A stretch of DNA of 58,064 nt. It comes from Microcaldota archaeon (GTDB taxonomy: Archaea; Micrarchaeota; Micrarchaeia; Anstonellales; J096). The notes beneath the pieces were generated by a model. That model searched no databases. It was given only the letters and a program-made list of their open reading frames with translations, and was not told the origin of the DNA. Positions 50,551 to 58,064 of the stretch are shown here, piece after piece. Within the stretch, counting starts at the first letter, position 1, and every line of letters starts with the position of its first letter. The stretch lies in NCBI GenBank assembly GCA_015522475.1, contig WAMF01000003.1:97043-155106 (forward strand), in the 5' to 3' direction. Both the position numbers and the translations under genes were made by a program.

Positions 50551-50646
50551 ATGGGCTAATCTTTTCCTTTCTTCTTTTTTATTGACGTCAACATCTAGTT
50601 GCAGAGTTAGGAAACCTTTTTAAACGCTTTATACTAATTTCAAAAC

Positions 50647-51351
50647 ATGCCAAGGGCAAAAAAAAGATGTATTCCTTCAGATACCTGTATTTTAGGGCAA
50701 GATGTAAGGAAAGGCTCCATCATAGTTGTTAGAGGCTTTCCGGGTGTAGGAAAGAGCTTATTGGCACTGTACTTCTCCTTGAAAGCTGCTAAGCATGATG
50801 ACAAAGTGCTTTACATAAGCCTAGTCAGGCCTAAGAATAAGGTTGTAGATGAGCTGCATGCATTCGCGTCAATGGTTGGTAAAAAAGATGTTGAAAAACT
50901 AGAGAAACATTTGAAGATCGTGTACTACAATCCTTTCGAATTTGGCCAAATAATAGACAAAGCAAATCTCAGCCCCTTAGTAGATATGATAGAAGAAGGC
51001 GACATAAAAGGTGTCGTAATAGATTCAATAACGGCGCTTCTCGAGAATATAGGAGAAAATGAAAGAAACGCCATAATAGAGAAGCTCTTTCAGCTGCTAG
51101 AAAAGCTCAATGTGATAACGGTAGTCATAGATGATATGTTCTCAGCAAAAGACGGTTACAACATGCTTCATTTCAAAGCGGACATAGTGGTAGAGATAAA
51201 ACCCATTGGTATAAAAGATGGCCAGAGGATCTTCCAGATGGATATTATTAAAGCTAGAGATATGTATGTAAAACAAAGCCGACACTACTTTTCTATAGAT
51301 AAAAAGGGTATCATGTTCTATAATAAGAAACCCATGATAGAGAAGCTATAG
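50647..51351 (+). CDS. KaiC/RecA-superfamily ATPase, ArlH-like
   Basis: A 234-residue ATPase with Walker A GFPGVGKS at about residues 36-43, Walker B VVIDSITALLE, and late VVEIKPIG and MDIIKARD segments of KaiC-type proteins. ArlH, the KaiC-like regulator of the archaellum motor, has the same size and fold; placement between prepilins and upstream of the secretion ATPase supports a motor-regulating role here (inference). Not all catalytic residues can be judged by eye. A TATA-like CTTTTTAAAC at about 50615-50625 suggests a leaderless transcript starting at the ATG. Confidence 0.82.
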   Translation: MPRAKKRCIPSDTCILGQDVRKGSIIVVRGFPGVGKSLLALYFSLKAAKHDDKVLYISLVRPKNKVVDELHAFASMVGKKDVEKLEKHLKIVYYNPFEFGQIIDKANLSPLVDMIEEGDIKGVVIDSITALLENIGENERNAIIEKLFQLLEKLNVITVVIDDMFSAKDGYNMLHFKADIVVEIKPIGIKDGQRIFQMDIIKARDMYVKQSRHYFSIDKKGIMFYNKKPMIEKL

Positions 51352-51392
51352 AAAGGGTATATCTGCAGAGGGAAAATGACTGGAATGTAGAG

Positions 51393-51899
51393 ATGTATAA
51401 TATGCAAAGGGCTGAAGGAAAAAGAAAAATGACAAGCGAGCTTGATGAGCTCAATGAAAAAGCCCTTCAAGCAGAGCACAGAAGTCGGCGAGGCCAAGTA
51501 TCGACGGAATATCTCATTTTGCTGACTGTGAGCTTAACGTTAACCATTATACTTGCGGCCATAGCCTATCAAAGCACATATAATACACAAGAAGAGCACA
51601 ATGCATATGTAAGTAGGACTTTTTTAGACACTGTATACAAACAAGGGTTAAATGTGTACATGCAAGGAGGACGTGCTAGGACTACATTTACAGTAGAGCT
51701 ACCATACAACATAAACGGCAGCTTTATATTTTACAACAGCTCATCAAATGAACTGGCAATCAATACAAGCAGTGCTGTTCTAGTAGAGACATTCGACTAT
51801 CCTTTTAACGGAACTGCCTTAGAACAGCTATCGCATGGAGGTTATGCTGAGATACAACTCCAAAACATTAACGGCGTTGTCACGGCGGTGATCCCGTGA
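51393..51899 (+). CDS. prepilin with class III signal (GQVSTEY)
   Basis: A 168-residue product whose charged leader ends SRRG, followed by QVSTEYLILLTVSLTLTIILA and an extracellular domain rich in Asn/Thr with several sequons. The leader is 34 residues from this ATG, or 22 from the ATG at 51429, which has AAGG in front; the choice is open. It begins a run of four closely packed or overlapping genes that leads to the secretion ATPase. Confidence 0.82.
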   Translation: MYNMQRAEGKRKMTSELDELNEKALQAEHRSRRGQVSTEYLILLTVSLTLTIILAAIAYQSTYNTQEEHNAYVSRTFLDTVYKQGLNVYMQGGRARTTFTVELPYNINGSFIFYNSSSNELAINTSSAVLVETFDYPFNGTALEQLSHGGYAEIQLQNINGVVTAVIP

Positions 51900-52270
51900 T
51901 AAGTGAGGAGTTTCTAACCATATTTGCCATATTGGCAGCAATTGTATTGATCATTATGCTTGTAGCATCTATAAAGATTGGAGAACTGAATAAGTTAGCT
52001 GAGCAAGCAGCATTTGAGAGGGACGCTTTTGTGTTGTCTCACAGCTTAAATAGACTCCTTGTATGTGGAGAAGGCTGCACTGTTAGCGTACATTTTTTGA
52101 AAAGGCGGCAAATTCATGTGAATAACAGCGAAGTAATCATAAGAGATGAAAACTACGGTTTGAGGGAAAGAGCAGTAGTAGGATTCAAAAAGGTAGGTGC
52201 GGGCTCAGCAAACAGCACAGCTGTGAACTTAACCCTTCGCTGGGGCTTGTTGGAGGTGAGTCCAGCATGA
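51896..52270 (+). CDS. small N-terminally anchored protein of the pilus locus
   Basis: The GTG at 51896 overlaps the previous stop (GTGA). The 124-residue product starts MISEEFLTIFAILAAIVLIIM, a membrane helix directly at the N-terminus without leader, with acidic residues in the place of the pilin Glu. A small domain with CGEGC and a few sequons follows. Likely a minor pilin or pilus-assembly subunit (inference). Confidence 0.75.
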   Translation: MISEEFLTIFAILAAIVLIIMLVASIKIGELNKLAEQAAFERDAFVLSHSLNRLLVCGEGCTVSVHFLKRRQIHVNNSEVIIRDENYGLRERAVVGFKKVGAGSANSTAVNLTLRWGLLEVSPA

Positions 52271-52728
52271 ATAGCTTCGATGCTATAGTAGCGTTAGTCC
52301 TATTCTCCATGCTCTTCCTTATGATGGAAAGCTTACTAATACCAAGATGGGCTTTTCCATTGCCACGTGAACTCTCTGCCGAATTAAGCAGCGGAGGAAG
52401 CCCCCTTTATTGGCAATTCCTTTCGCTTAATGAAACGGGATATGTAGGTATAAGCAGGGTCTTTTGGAGGGGTGTCATAGACGAGAGTAAGCTCAATAAG
52501 CTTGTTGACTATTTAGATAATAACCGTAGCGAGCTATTTGACAAGTTGAGTATTCCGCCAGATTCTAAAATACGGCTGTTTATCCGTGATTATTACGATA
52601 AAAATACAAAGCTATTCAATTACGATGATGGTTACTCCAATGGCAGTGAATACATAACTATTTACACCTGGATTGGTGTCTATGAAGGAAAACTAGCCAA
52701 TGTTGAACTATGGGTTGAAAGCCCTTAG
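52267..52728 (+). CDS. small anchored protein of the pilus locus (SFDA-type N-terminus)
   Basis: The ATG overlaps the previous stop (ATGA). The 153-residue product begins MNSFDAIVALVLFSMLFLMM: an Asp precedes the helix, in the same SFDA/TFDV/SLDA/TLDV context as three other proteins of the window, and there is practically no leader. The rest is an extracellular Asn/Asp/Tyr-rich domain without Cys. A minor pilin role is inference. Confidence 0.75.
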   Translation: MNSFDAIVALVLFSMLFLMMESLLIPRWAFPLPRELSAELSSGGSPLYWQFLSLNETGYVGISRVFWRGVIDESKLNKLVDYLDNNRSELFDKLSIPPDSKIRLFIRDYYDKNTKLFNYDDGYSNGSEYITIYTWIGVYEGKLANVELWVESP

Positions 52729-52760
52729 TTTTGGTTTAACGTATAAAATTAGGTGTAAAA

Positions 52761-53228
52761 ATGACTCTGCCAAACGCTACAAAGGAGCACAAACAAATGA
52801 TGCAAAAAGGAAGGGCGTTTGTATATACATTAGATGTGCTTATTGGCATTACTTTAATAGCCATGCTCACTGCTATTCTCCCAACAAAAAAGATAGCTCA
52901 AACCCCCAATCCTTCCACAATATATGCAGAAAGTCTTCTCCTATCCGCAGAGTACAACGGAACTCTGGAGAACATAGCTAAAAATCCCCAAGGGAACTTT
53001 AGCACATTCATAGAAAATGTGGATGCGCAGTACTGCGCATATGGAGAGCTCTACAAAATAAACACCAATAACTTAAGTTTAATATCCGAGGCATGGAAAA
53101 ATGGATGTAGTAGTTTACCAGATGCATACTACGTAGCAAGCAGGACTGTTTTGGTAAAAGATTCAAATCCGCCGTCAGGGCAAGAGGTTTATGGATTTAG
53201 GGTGTATATATGGCCAAAGCCTTCTTAA
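52761..53228 (+). CDS. pilin-like anchored protein (TLDV-type N-terminus)
   Basis: A 155-residue product with the segment KGRAFVYTLDVLIGITLIAM, nearly the same as KAFVYSLDAFISL of the first gene in the 12.6-16.2 kb operon, so these are paralogues. After the helix comes a small domain with two Cys (AQYCAYG and NGCSS). GGTG lies before the ATG at 52761; an ATG at 52797 (MMQKGRAF) would give a shorter leader. It overlaps the next gene by 19 nt. Confidence 0.78.
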   Translation: MTLPNATKEHKQMMQKGRAFVYTLDVLIGITLIAMLTAILPTKKIAQTPNPSTIYAESLLLSAEYNGTLENIAKNPQGNFSTFIENVDAQYCAYGELYKINTNNLSLISEAWKNGCSSLPDAYYVASRTVLVKDSNPPSGQEVYGFRVYIWPKPS

Positions 53229-54046
53229 CGCAAATTTATATACTTGTGCTTTTCCTGCCTGCACTCTCCCTACTTTTATTGATGGGTTTCTATTACAACT
53301 ACTGTCCTAACCCCTATCCCAATGCAGGCTTTTTAGTCCAAGATGTGATGAATGATGTAAGGCCCTTCATGCCTCGCAACGTTAGTATAAGCAGAGCTAG
53401 TAACAATAGTCAACTGAACTTGACTATAGATACAGCAACGCCAGAAGATACAGTAAACCTATCACAATATGAAGAAAGACTTGATGAGTGGGTAGAGAAT
53501 TTGAGTTTACCTCTGCAATTTAACTTCTCAAACTTGACGAGTAGCTCCGATCTACCCCTCTATACAAACACGGGCTTTACTCAAATAACATCAAAAAATA
53601 ATTTCACATTCACATTCTATGGAAACAGCAACGTAACGGGATTGGAGGGAATTAACATAAGTTATAATGTAACTAGCTTATTTGGAGCTAGTAAAAGTGT
53701 AGATAGTAAAGATGGCAATCTCAGTGTGGATATATATTTTGACGATGGTATATCTCTATGGCATATATATGGTAATGTAGATCCCACATATCACAACACA
53801 GTAGAGTTAAATTACGGGTGGATGTCGTTTGGTCCAAAAGTTATCTTTGAGATTGGTAACGTAGATGGGTATGATTATTCATTTAAGGTTTCATCTCAAA
53901 ACGACCCAAACACAGATGGGCAAATACACTTTAATGTGCAAGTAGATCCCAATAGATTCCTTGCAGCTTACTTCCCAGCTGAGATTGAAAGTAAAGAAGG
54001 CAATGTTTATAAAGCTGCGCCGGGAATTGTTGTTGCCGAGGGTTGA
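53210..54046 (+). CDS. large anchored Asn-rich protein of the pilus locus
   Basis: A 278-residue protein: MAKAFLTQIYILVLFLPALSLLLLM forms an N-terminal anchor in two segments, and the remainder is an Asn/Ser/Thr-rich beta domain with many N-glycosylation-type sequons. It is the counterpart, by position and topology, of the 547-residue protein at 13092-14735. No recognised fold. It may be the tip or adhesive part of the filament (inference). Confidence 0.75.
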   Translation: MAKAFLTQIYILVLFLPALSLLLLMGFYYNYCPNPYPNAGFLVQDVMNDVRPFMPRNVSISRASNNSQLNLTIDTATPEDTVNLSQYEERLDEWVENLSLPLQFNFSNLTSSSDLPLYTNTGFTQITSKNNFTFTFYGNSNVTGLEGINISYNVTSLFGASKSVDSKDGNLSVDIYFDDGISLWHIYGNVDPTYHNTVELNYGWMSFGPKVIFEIGNVDGYDYSFKVSSQNDPNTDGQIHFNVQVDPNRFLAAYFPAEIESKEGNVYKAAPGIVVAEG

Positions 54047-54095
54047 GATTGCCAATGAAATGCTCTTTAATTAAAATTGCAATGGGGTTGAAATC

Positions 54096-55793
54096 ATGCT
54101 TGTAAAGACGAAGTTGGATAGGCTGGAGGAGATTGAAGGAAAAAGGGTGGAGTTGCCATTCTTATCAAAATATCTGGAGATCCCACTTAGGAGACTTGAG
54201 CGAATAATGGAACGACTCGAAGATGAAGAGATTGTTGAGCTTGAATACCTGCCTATACCATTCACAGCTCCGCGTGTCTTTGTAAAAAAGGTAAGACATG
54301 TGTATGAGCCGGAGATAACTGACGTGGGAAAGAAGCTTAAAGAATACAGGACATCTAACGAAGATGGCACATACATTGCTAAGGTTAAGATTCTCGAGAC
54401 TAAGAACAGCAAGAAGATTTATTACTTGGATTATCCCAAGCCCGCAAGCATCACATCGGCTTACTTAGAAAAGCTTAAAGAAGAGATCTCCATCCACTTG
54501 CCTCCAGAAACTTCGCTTATGACAGAAGAGGATAGGAAAATAAAGATATACTCTAGGCAGCTGAAGTTATCTGTAAAGGGCTTAAAAGATATTGTATTCG
54601 AAGAAGAGGATGCGCGTGTCTTGGCGGGCACAATAAGGGCAGAGATGTACGGCGTAGATGTGCTCGAATACCTTCTCATAGATCCTCACATAGAAGAAAT
54701 TGTCATAAACAACTCAAAAGTGCCCGTCCTTGTATATCACAGGGTGTATGGATGGCTAGAAACAAACATACTTATATCCTCAGAGGACGCCATACACAAC
54801 ATCTCCGTCAAGATAGCGAGAAGGCTTGGCAAACAGATAACCATATTAAATCCTCTCTTAGATGCACATCTCATAAAGGGTGAGAGAGTTAATGCCACGC
54901 TCTACCCTATATCCGTAAAAGGCAACACGCTAACCATACGAAAATTCTCCAGTGAACCCTTCACATTGCCCATGCTTATAGCTAACCATACACTATCTGC
55001 AGACATGGCTGCTTTGCTATGGCAAGCCGTTGAACTTGAAATGAATATTATATTCGTTGGAGGCACAGCTAGTGGCAAGACGACAATGATGAATGCCGTG
55101 CTTATGTTTCTAAATCCGGAGCAGCGTATAATCACTATAGAGGACACGAGAGAACTTAACTTCCCTTCGACGTACAAAAACTGGATTCCACTCATAACAC
55201 GGTCACCCAATCCAGAGGGCCTAGGCGAAGTAAGCTTGCTAGATTTATTAGTCAACAGTTTGCGCATGCGTCCAGACAGAATGGTTGTCGGTGAGGTCAG
55301 AAAGAGGGAAGAAGCCATCGTTATGTTCGAAGCTATGCACACGGGGCACAGCGTCTATGCAACATTCCATGCGGATACATCTGCTATAGCCATGCGCCGC
55401 TTCCAAGAGCCCCCTATAGACATTCCAAAGGAGGAGCTTGACTCTCTAGATTTGATTGTAACGCAAAGACGAGACAGAGAGACAGGCATAAGAAGGACTC
55501 TAGAAATCTCAACAGTATTTCTAAGAGAAGAAGCTGCAGAAATCTCACCCATATACGCCCATAAGATACGCAACGACACTTTTGAGTTTGTTGAGTTGCC
55601 CATAAAATACCGTGAGAAGCTTATGCTTTACTCGGGCATGCTCGACCAAGAAATTAACAAGGATTTGAAGGAAAGGGCAAAGACCCTCAAGCTCATGGTG
55701 AAGAAAGGCATAATGAAGATGGAAAATTTGGAGGGCTTATTGCAGCTCTACTACAAAGATAGGCAAGCATTCTGGCAGAGGTTGAAAGAATGA
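54096..55793 (+). CDS. type II/IV secretion system ATPase (TadA/VirB11/ArlI family)
   Basis: Hexameric motor ATPase that drives pilus assembly at the cytoplasmic face. The 565-residue product has a long N-terminal domain, then the C-terminal ATPase: Walker A GGTASGKTT with Lys328, Asp box ITIEDTRELNFP, Walker B-like SLRMRPDRMVVGEVRKREE, and the His box MFEAMHTGHSVYATFHAD. These define the archaeal GspE/TadA superfamily. It is followed, with 4-nt overlaps, by two T2SSF membrane proteins, the standard archaeal pilus module. Confidence 0.95.
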   Translation: MLVKTKLDRLEEIEGKRVELPFLSKYLEIPLRRLERIMERLEDEEIVELEYLPIPFTAPRVFVKKVRHVYEPEITDVGKKLKEYRTSNEDGTYIAKVKILETKNSKKIYYLDYPKPASITSAYLEKLKEEISIHLPPETSLMTEEDRKIKIYSRQLKLSVKGLKDIVFEEEDARVLAGTIRAEMYGVDVLEYLLIDPHIEEIVINNSKVPVLVYHRVYGWLETNILISSEDAIHNISVKIARRLGKQITILNPLLDAHLIKGERVNATLYPISVKGNTLTIRKFSSEPFTLPMLIANHTLSADMAALLWQAVELEMNIIFVGGTASGKTTMMNAVLMFLNPEQRIITIEDTRELNFPSTYKNWIPLITRSPNPEGLGEVSLLDLLVNSLRMRPDRMVVGEVRKREEAIVMFEAMHTGHSVYATFHADTSAIAMRRFQEPPIDIPKEELDSLDLIVTQRRDRETGIRRTLEISTVFLREEAAEISPIYAHKIRNDTFEFVELPIKYREKLMLYSGMLDQEINKDLKERAKTLKLMVKKGIMKMENLEGLLQLYYKDRQAFWQRLKE

Positions 55794-56680
55794 ATATAGG
55801 CCTGCTCCTCATATTCCCAGAGAAGCGTATGAAGCGCATTATCAGGCGGTTCGAGTTTCTGGGAAAATTTCTGCTCCAAGTTTTTCCATTTGTTAAAAGC
55901 GACCTTCGGGACATCGAATACGATGGTAAGGCAACAGTCTTTCTAACAAACGTGTTTTTAAGCGCCGTCTTCTGGGCGCTCGTCGTGGGATGGCTCTTTT
56001 ACACGATACTTACCAACCAAATAAGAGCAAATCCTCATGCATTGGGCATTAGCATAGCTATAGCCTTGTACACTTTTGTGATGCATATTATATTCAACGT
56101 AATACACCCTAGGGCAAAGCGTATAGATATGACAAAGAGGATGGACAGAGACCTTAGCTTTGTGTTGAAGGATATTATAATACAGCTAAGGTCGGGCGTT
56201 ACTTTATACGACGCCTTTGTGACTGCTACAGAAGGCAGTTCGTACGGCGTAGCAAGCAGAAAGCTTAGAGAAGTTGTAAGCAAGATTTCTCAAGGCTACA
56301 CATATAAGGAGGCGCTTCAAGAGCTGGCAGCCAGCATAAAATCAGACTTCATGAAAAATGTCTTATGGCAGCTTGCCAATACATTCCATGTAGGTGGCAA
56401 CGTCGAGCCTGTATTCAAGAGCATGGAACAGACACTCAAAGAATACCACGAGATGAGTATACACAGTTATCTAGAATCAGCAAATATTATGCTCTTCGGC
56501 TACCTTCTATTTGGGGCTGTTTTACCCGCTATCTTCCTCATAACAGGCGTCGTCATAGGCATGGTTATGGGTATTAACATATCTGATGCATTCGTAGTAG
56601 GAACGCTTGGTCTTTCCCTTCTTGTAGAAGCATTCCTCGTAGGCCATCTTAGGGCAAGCAAGCCAGCGGTGATGTCATGA
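55790..56680 (+). CDS. T2SSF/TadC-like pilus platform membrane protein 1
   Basis: A 296-residue membrane protein with the T2SSF domain: a cytosolic helical bundle (DLSFVLKDIIIQLRSGVTLY, FVTATEGSSYGVASRKLREV, EALQELAASIKSDF) between hydrophobic helices at about 50-105 and 225-290. The platform anchors the assembly ATPase to the membrane. The ATG overlaps the ATPase stop (ATGA). Confidence 0.9.
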   Translation: MNIGLLLIFPEKRMKRIIRRFEFLGKFLLQVFPFVKSDLRDIEYDGKATVFLTNVFLSAVFWALVVGWLFYTILTNQIRANPHALGISIAIALYTFVMHIIFNVIHPRAKRIDMTKRMDRDLSFVLKDIIIQLRSGVTLYDAFVTATEGSSYGVASRKLREVVSKISQGYTYKEALQELAASIKSDFMKNVLWQLANTFHVGGNVEPVFKSMEQTLKEYHEMSIHSYLESANIMLFGYLLFGAVLPAIFLITGVVIGMVMGINISDAFVVGTLGLSLLVEAFLVGHLRASKPAVMS

Positions 56681-57717
56681 GCATATACAAATTCTTCGGC
56701 AATATACTGCCAGAAAGCTTCATAGCAAAAGTCGAGAAGCGGTTGATATACGCTGGCGTAAAGGATGTGCCCGAGATATGGGTTGGTAGAATCATTGTCC
56801 TCACCCTATTACTTACTGCTGTATTTGGATTAAGCACGCTCGTCGTGCAAACATATGCTCCTACTGCTTCTGTAACCTTCCAAAGCTTAACGCTGAAACT
56901 CACGTCTATTTTTTGGGGACTTGCTGTTCTTATGCTATTCACAATTCCCTTAATCTTCTACCTTCATATAACCATGTTGTCGGCGATACGTGTGGAGAGA
57001 GCTGAATCTGAGTTCCCAGACTTTCTCTATAACATAGCATCTGTTATAAGAGGGGGAATGACACCCGTGCAAGCGTTTTTCCTCTCTGCAAAGACAAAGG
57101 AGTTTGGCATATTGGGGAAAGAGGCACGAAAAGCCTATGAAAAAGCTATTACAACAGGCATGATAAGCGTCGCATTCAGCTCGATGGCAGAACGCATAGA
57201 CTCAGAATACATAAGAAGCTTTGCCACATTTTTTAAAAGGGCCGTAATATCTGGTGGCAAGATTGTCGAACTACTAGAGTCGTACGCCGATTACTTAAGA
57301 GACATTCTCTTTCTAAAAAAGGAGCTGAAGCAACGCACAACGAATTACATGATTTTCTTGGGTATGATTTCAGCAGTCATAATGCCCTTCCTTCTCTCGC
57401 TGGCCTACACGTACATACTTTTCTCTCAACACTTGGTAGAAGCGGCAAACATCCAGCACGGGACAACAAATGCTGTAATAACTATAGGCATGCAGCCAAA
57501 AATAACTCTTCATCTAAGCTATCTTCTCCCATCCATCTTCATATATATGCTTCTCTCAGGCCTTCTCACTGCAGCGCTCATAGGTGTGTTGAGAAAAGGG
57601 CGCATTATATTTGGACTCAAGTATGCTCTTCTTGTCTGGTTTACGTCGTTTATAGTATTCTACATATCTCTCATGTTCCTAACGGGATTCATGGGTATGG
57701 CTGGCATTGGCCATTAA
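56677..57717 (+). CDS. T2SSF/TadC-like pilus platform membrane protein 2
   Basis: A 346-residue paralogue of the upstream platform protein, overlapping it by 4 nt. Two N-terminal helices (about 30-50, 70-100) are followed by a helical bundle (SEFPDFLYNIASVIRGGMTP, KEARKAYEKAITTG, DYLRDILFLKKELKQR) and at least three C-terminal helices. Two separate platform proteins in tandem resemble TadB/TadC or the archaeal Ups/Aap arrangements. It closes the pilus operon; 190 nt without a gene follow. Confidence 0.9.
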   Translation: MSIYKFFGNILPESFIAKVEKRLIYAGVKDVPEIWVGRIIVLTLLLTAVFGLSTLVVQTYAPTASVTFQSLTLKLTSIFWGLAVLMLFTIPLIFYLHITMLSAIRVERAESEFPDFLYNIASVIRGGMTPVQAFFLSAKTKEFGILGKEARKAYEKAITTGMISVAFSSMAERIDSEYIRSFATFFKRAVISGGKIVELLESYADYLRDILFLKKELKQRTTNYMIFLGMISAVIMPFLLSLAYTYILFSQHLVEAANIQHGTTNAVITIGMQPKITLHLSYLLPSIFIYMLLSGLLTAALIGVLRKGRIIFGLKYALLVWFTSFIVFYISLMFLTGFMGMAGIGH

Positions 57718-57836
57718 AGAAAGATAAAACCTGATGAAAATAGTCTAAGGTTAACCTAGAATTCATAGAATTGGAAAAGGCATAAGCAACAATTAAACTG
57801 TTTTGTTACAAGAAGTGTGAAGCATCAATAGAAAGC

Positions 57837-57844
57837 TTTATAAA
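57837..57844 (+). promoter_or_regulatory. TATA box of the Lys-rich protein gene
   Basis: TTTATAAA lies about 67 nt before the ATG at 57911; the leader would carry GGAGGTG as ribosome binding site. Confidence 0.5.
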
Positions 57845-57910
57845 CCTATCCTTCGCTAATATAATAGCTCTTTACAGAGGGTGAAAGTGGATATTTGTGG
57901 AGGTGCACGT

Positions 57911-58064
57911 ATGGCTACTAAAAAAAGAAAGGCAGCGCGGACTGCTAAAAAACCCACGAAAAGGGTTGTCAAAAAAACTAAAAAGAAGGCGCAAGTAAAG
58001 CGAACAAAGCAAGCAAAAAAGCCTGTTCAGAAAAGAAAGCCTGTTAAGAAGGCAAGCAAGAAAA
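57911..58064 (+). CDS. Lys/Ala-rich histone H1-like protein (3' partial)
   Basis: The ATG has a strong GGAGGTG 6 nt before it. The 51 residues inside the window are almost only Lys, Ala, Arg, Thr, Val and Pro, with repeats of the type A-K-K-P-T/V, like the C-terminal tail of histone H1 or bacterial HU-tail/Hc1 proteins. The gene runs off the right edge, so a folded domain further on cannot be excluded. DNA compaction or RNA binding is inference. Confidence 0.7.
   Translation, partial: MATKKRKAARTAKKPTKRVVKKTKKKAQVKRTKQAKKPVQKRKPVKKASKK

Overview
The window is chromosomal DNA from an archaeon. Diagnostic archaeal genes are TFE, RNA polymerase subunit D, aIF2-alpha, Nop5, Nop10, ribosomal proteins eL44, eS27, eL41 and the uS13-uS4-uS11-RpoD block, CDP-archaeol synthase (CarS), type 2 IPP isomerase, archaeal-type phosphoglycerate mutase, PAC2 proteins, many prepilins with class III (GQxSxE) signals, and tRNA introns bounded by bulge-helix-bulge motifs. 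Small dense genes, 1-4 nt overlaps, shortened core proteins (Nop5, RpoD) and several large orphan proteins suggest a reduced, DPANN-like lineage (inference). AUA is a preferred Ile codon: 14 of 16 Ile codons in the uS13 gene.

Layout. 1-5.7 kb: a Nudix-endonuclease III fusion (cut by the window edge), carS, sppA, a surface protein, an orphan and a short Nop5. 5.8-9.1 kb: tRNA-Ala, a run of related hairpins, a DRG GTPase, TyrRS, a GIY-YIG protein overlapping tyrS, tRNA-Arg(CCT). 9.1-12.5 kb: a large orphan and a methyltransferase. 12.6-16.2 kb: an operon of five pilin-like or anchored genes joined by 4-nt overlaps, then a DUF2085 protein, an NSS symporter and a PAC2 protein. 19.3 kb: intron-bearing tRNA-Ile(UAU). 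19.6-21.5 kb: a helical-repeat protein. 21.9-24.4 kb: the translation operon eL44-eS27-aIF2a-Nop10-PAC2. 24.6-28.4 kb: two prepilins, an esterase, ApgM and dCTP deaminase.

28.5-33.9 kb: an exceptional ParA-like ATPase / membrane segment / LysM-like / M23 peptidase fusion divergent from uppS-tfe, a metallophosphoesterase and a DUF72 protein. 34.1-36.1 kb: a small island with different base usage, made of a PP-loop ATPase, a short overlapping ORF and two tandem DUF523 (TudS family) proteins. 36.2-39.4 kb: tRNA-Asn, a candidate structured RNA, a TYW3 gene split by a -1 frameshift at an A7 run, a UPF0173 hydrolase and IPP isomerase. 39.6-43.7 kb: tRNA-Ser with an intron inside the T-loop, then the ribosomal/RNAP block, eL41 and a beta-CASP nuclease. 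43.8-49.8 kb: tRNA-Phe, tRNA-Arg(TCG), an internally duplicated orphan divergent from a double Lrp-like regulator, a ferritin-like protein and small membrane proteins.

50.1-57.7 kb is a type IV pilus-like locus: a prepilin, a KaiC/ArlH-like ATPase, five more small N-terminally anchored proteins, a secretion ATPase and two T2SSF membrane platform proteins. Several of its small proteins have counterparts in the 12.6-16.2 kb operon, so the two loci probably encode paralogous subunit sets served by one motor. The window ends inside a Lys/Ala-rich H1-like protein gene.
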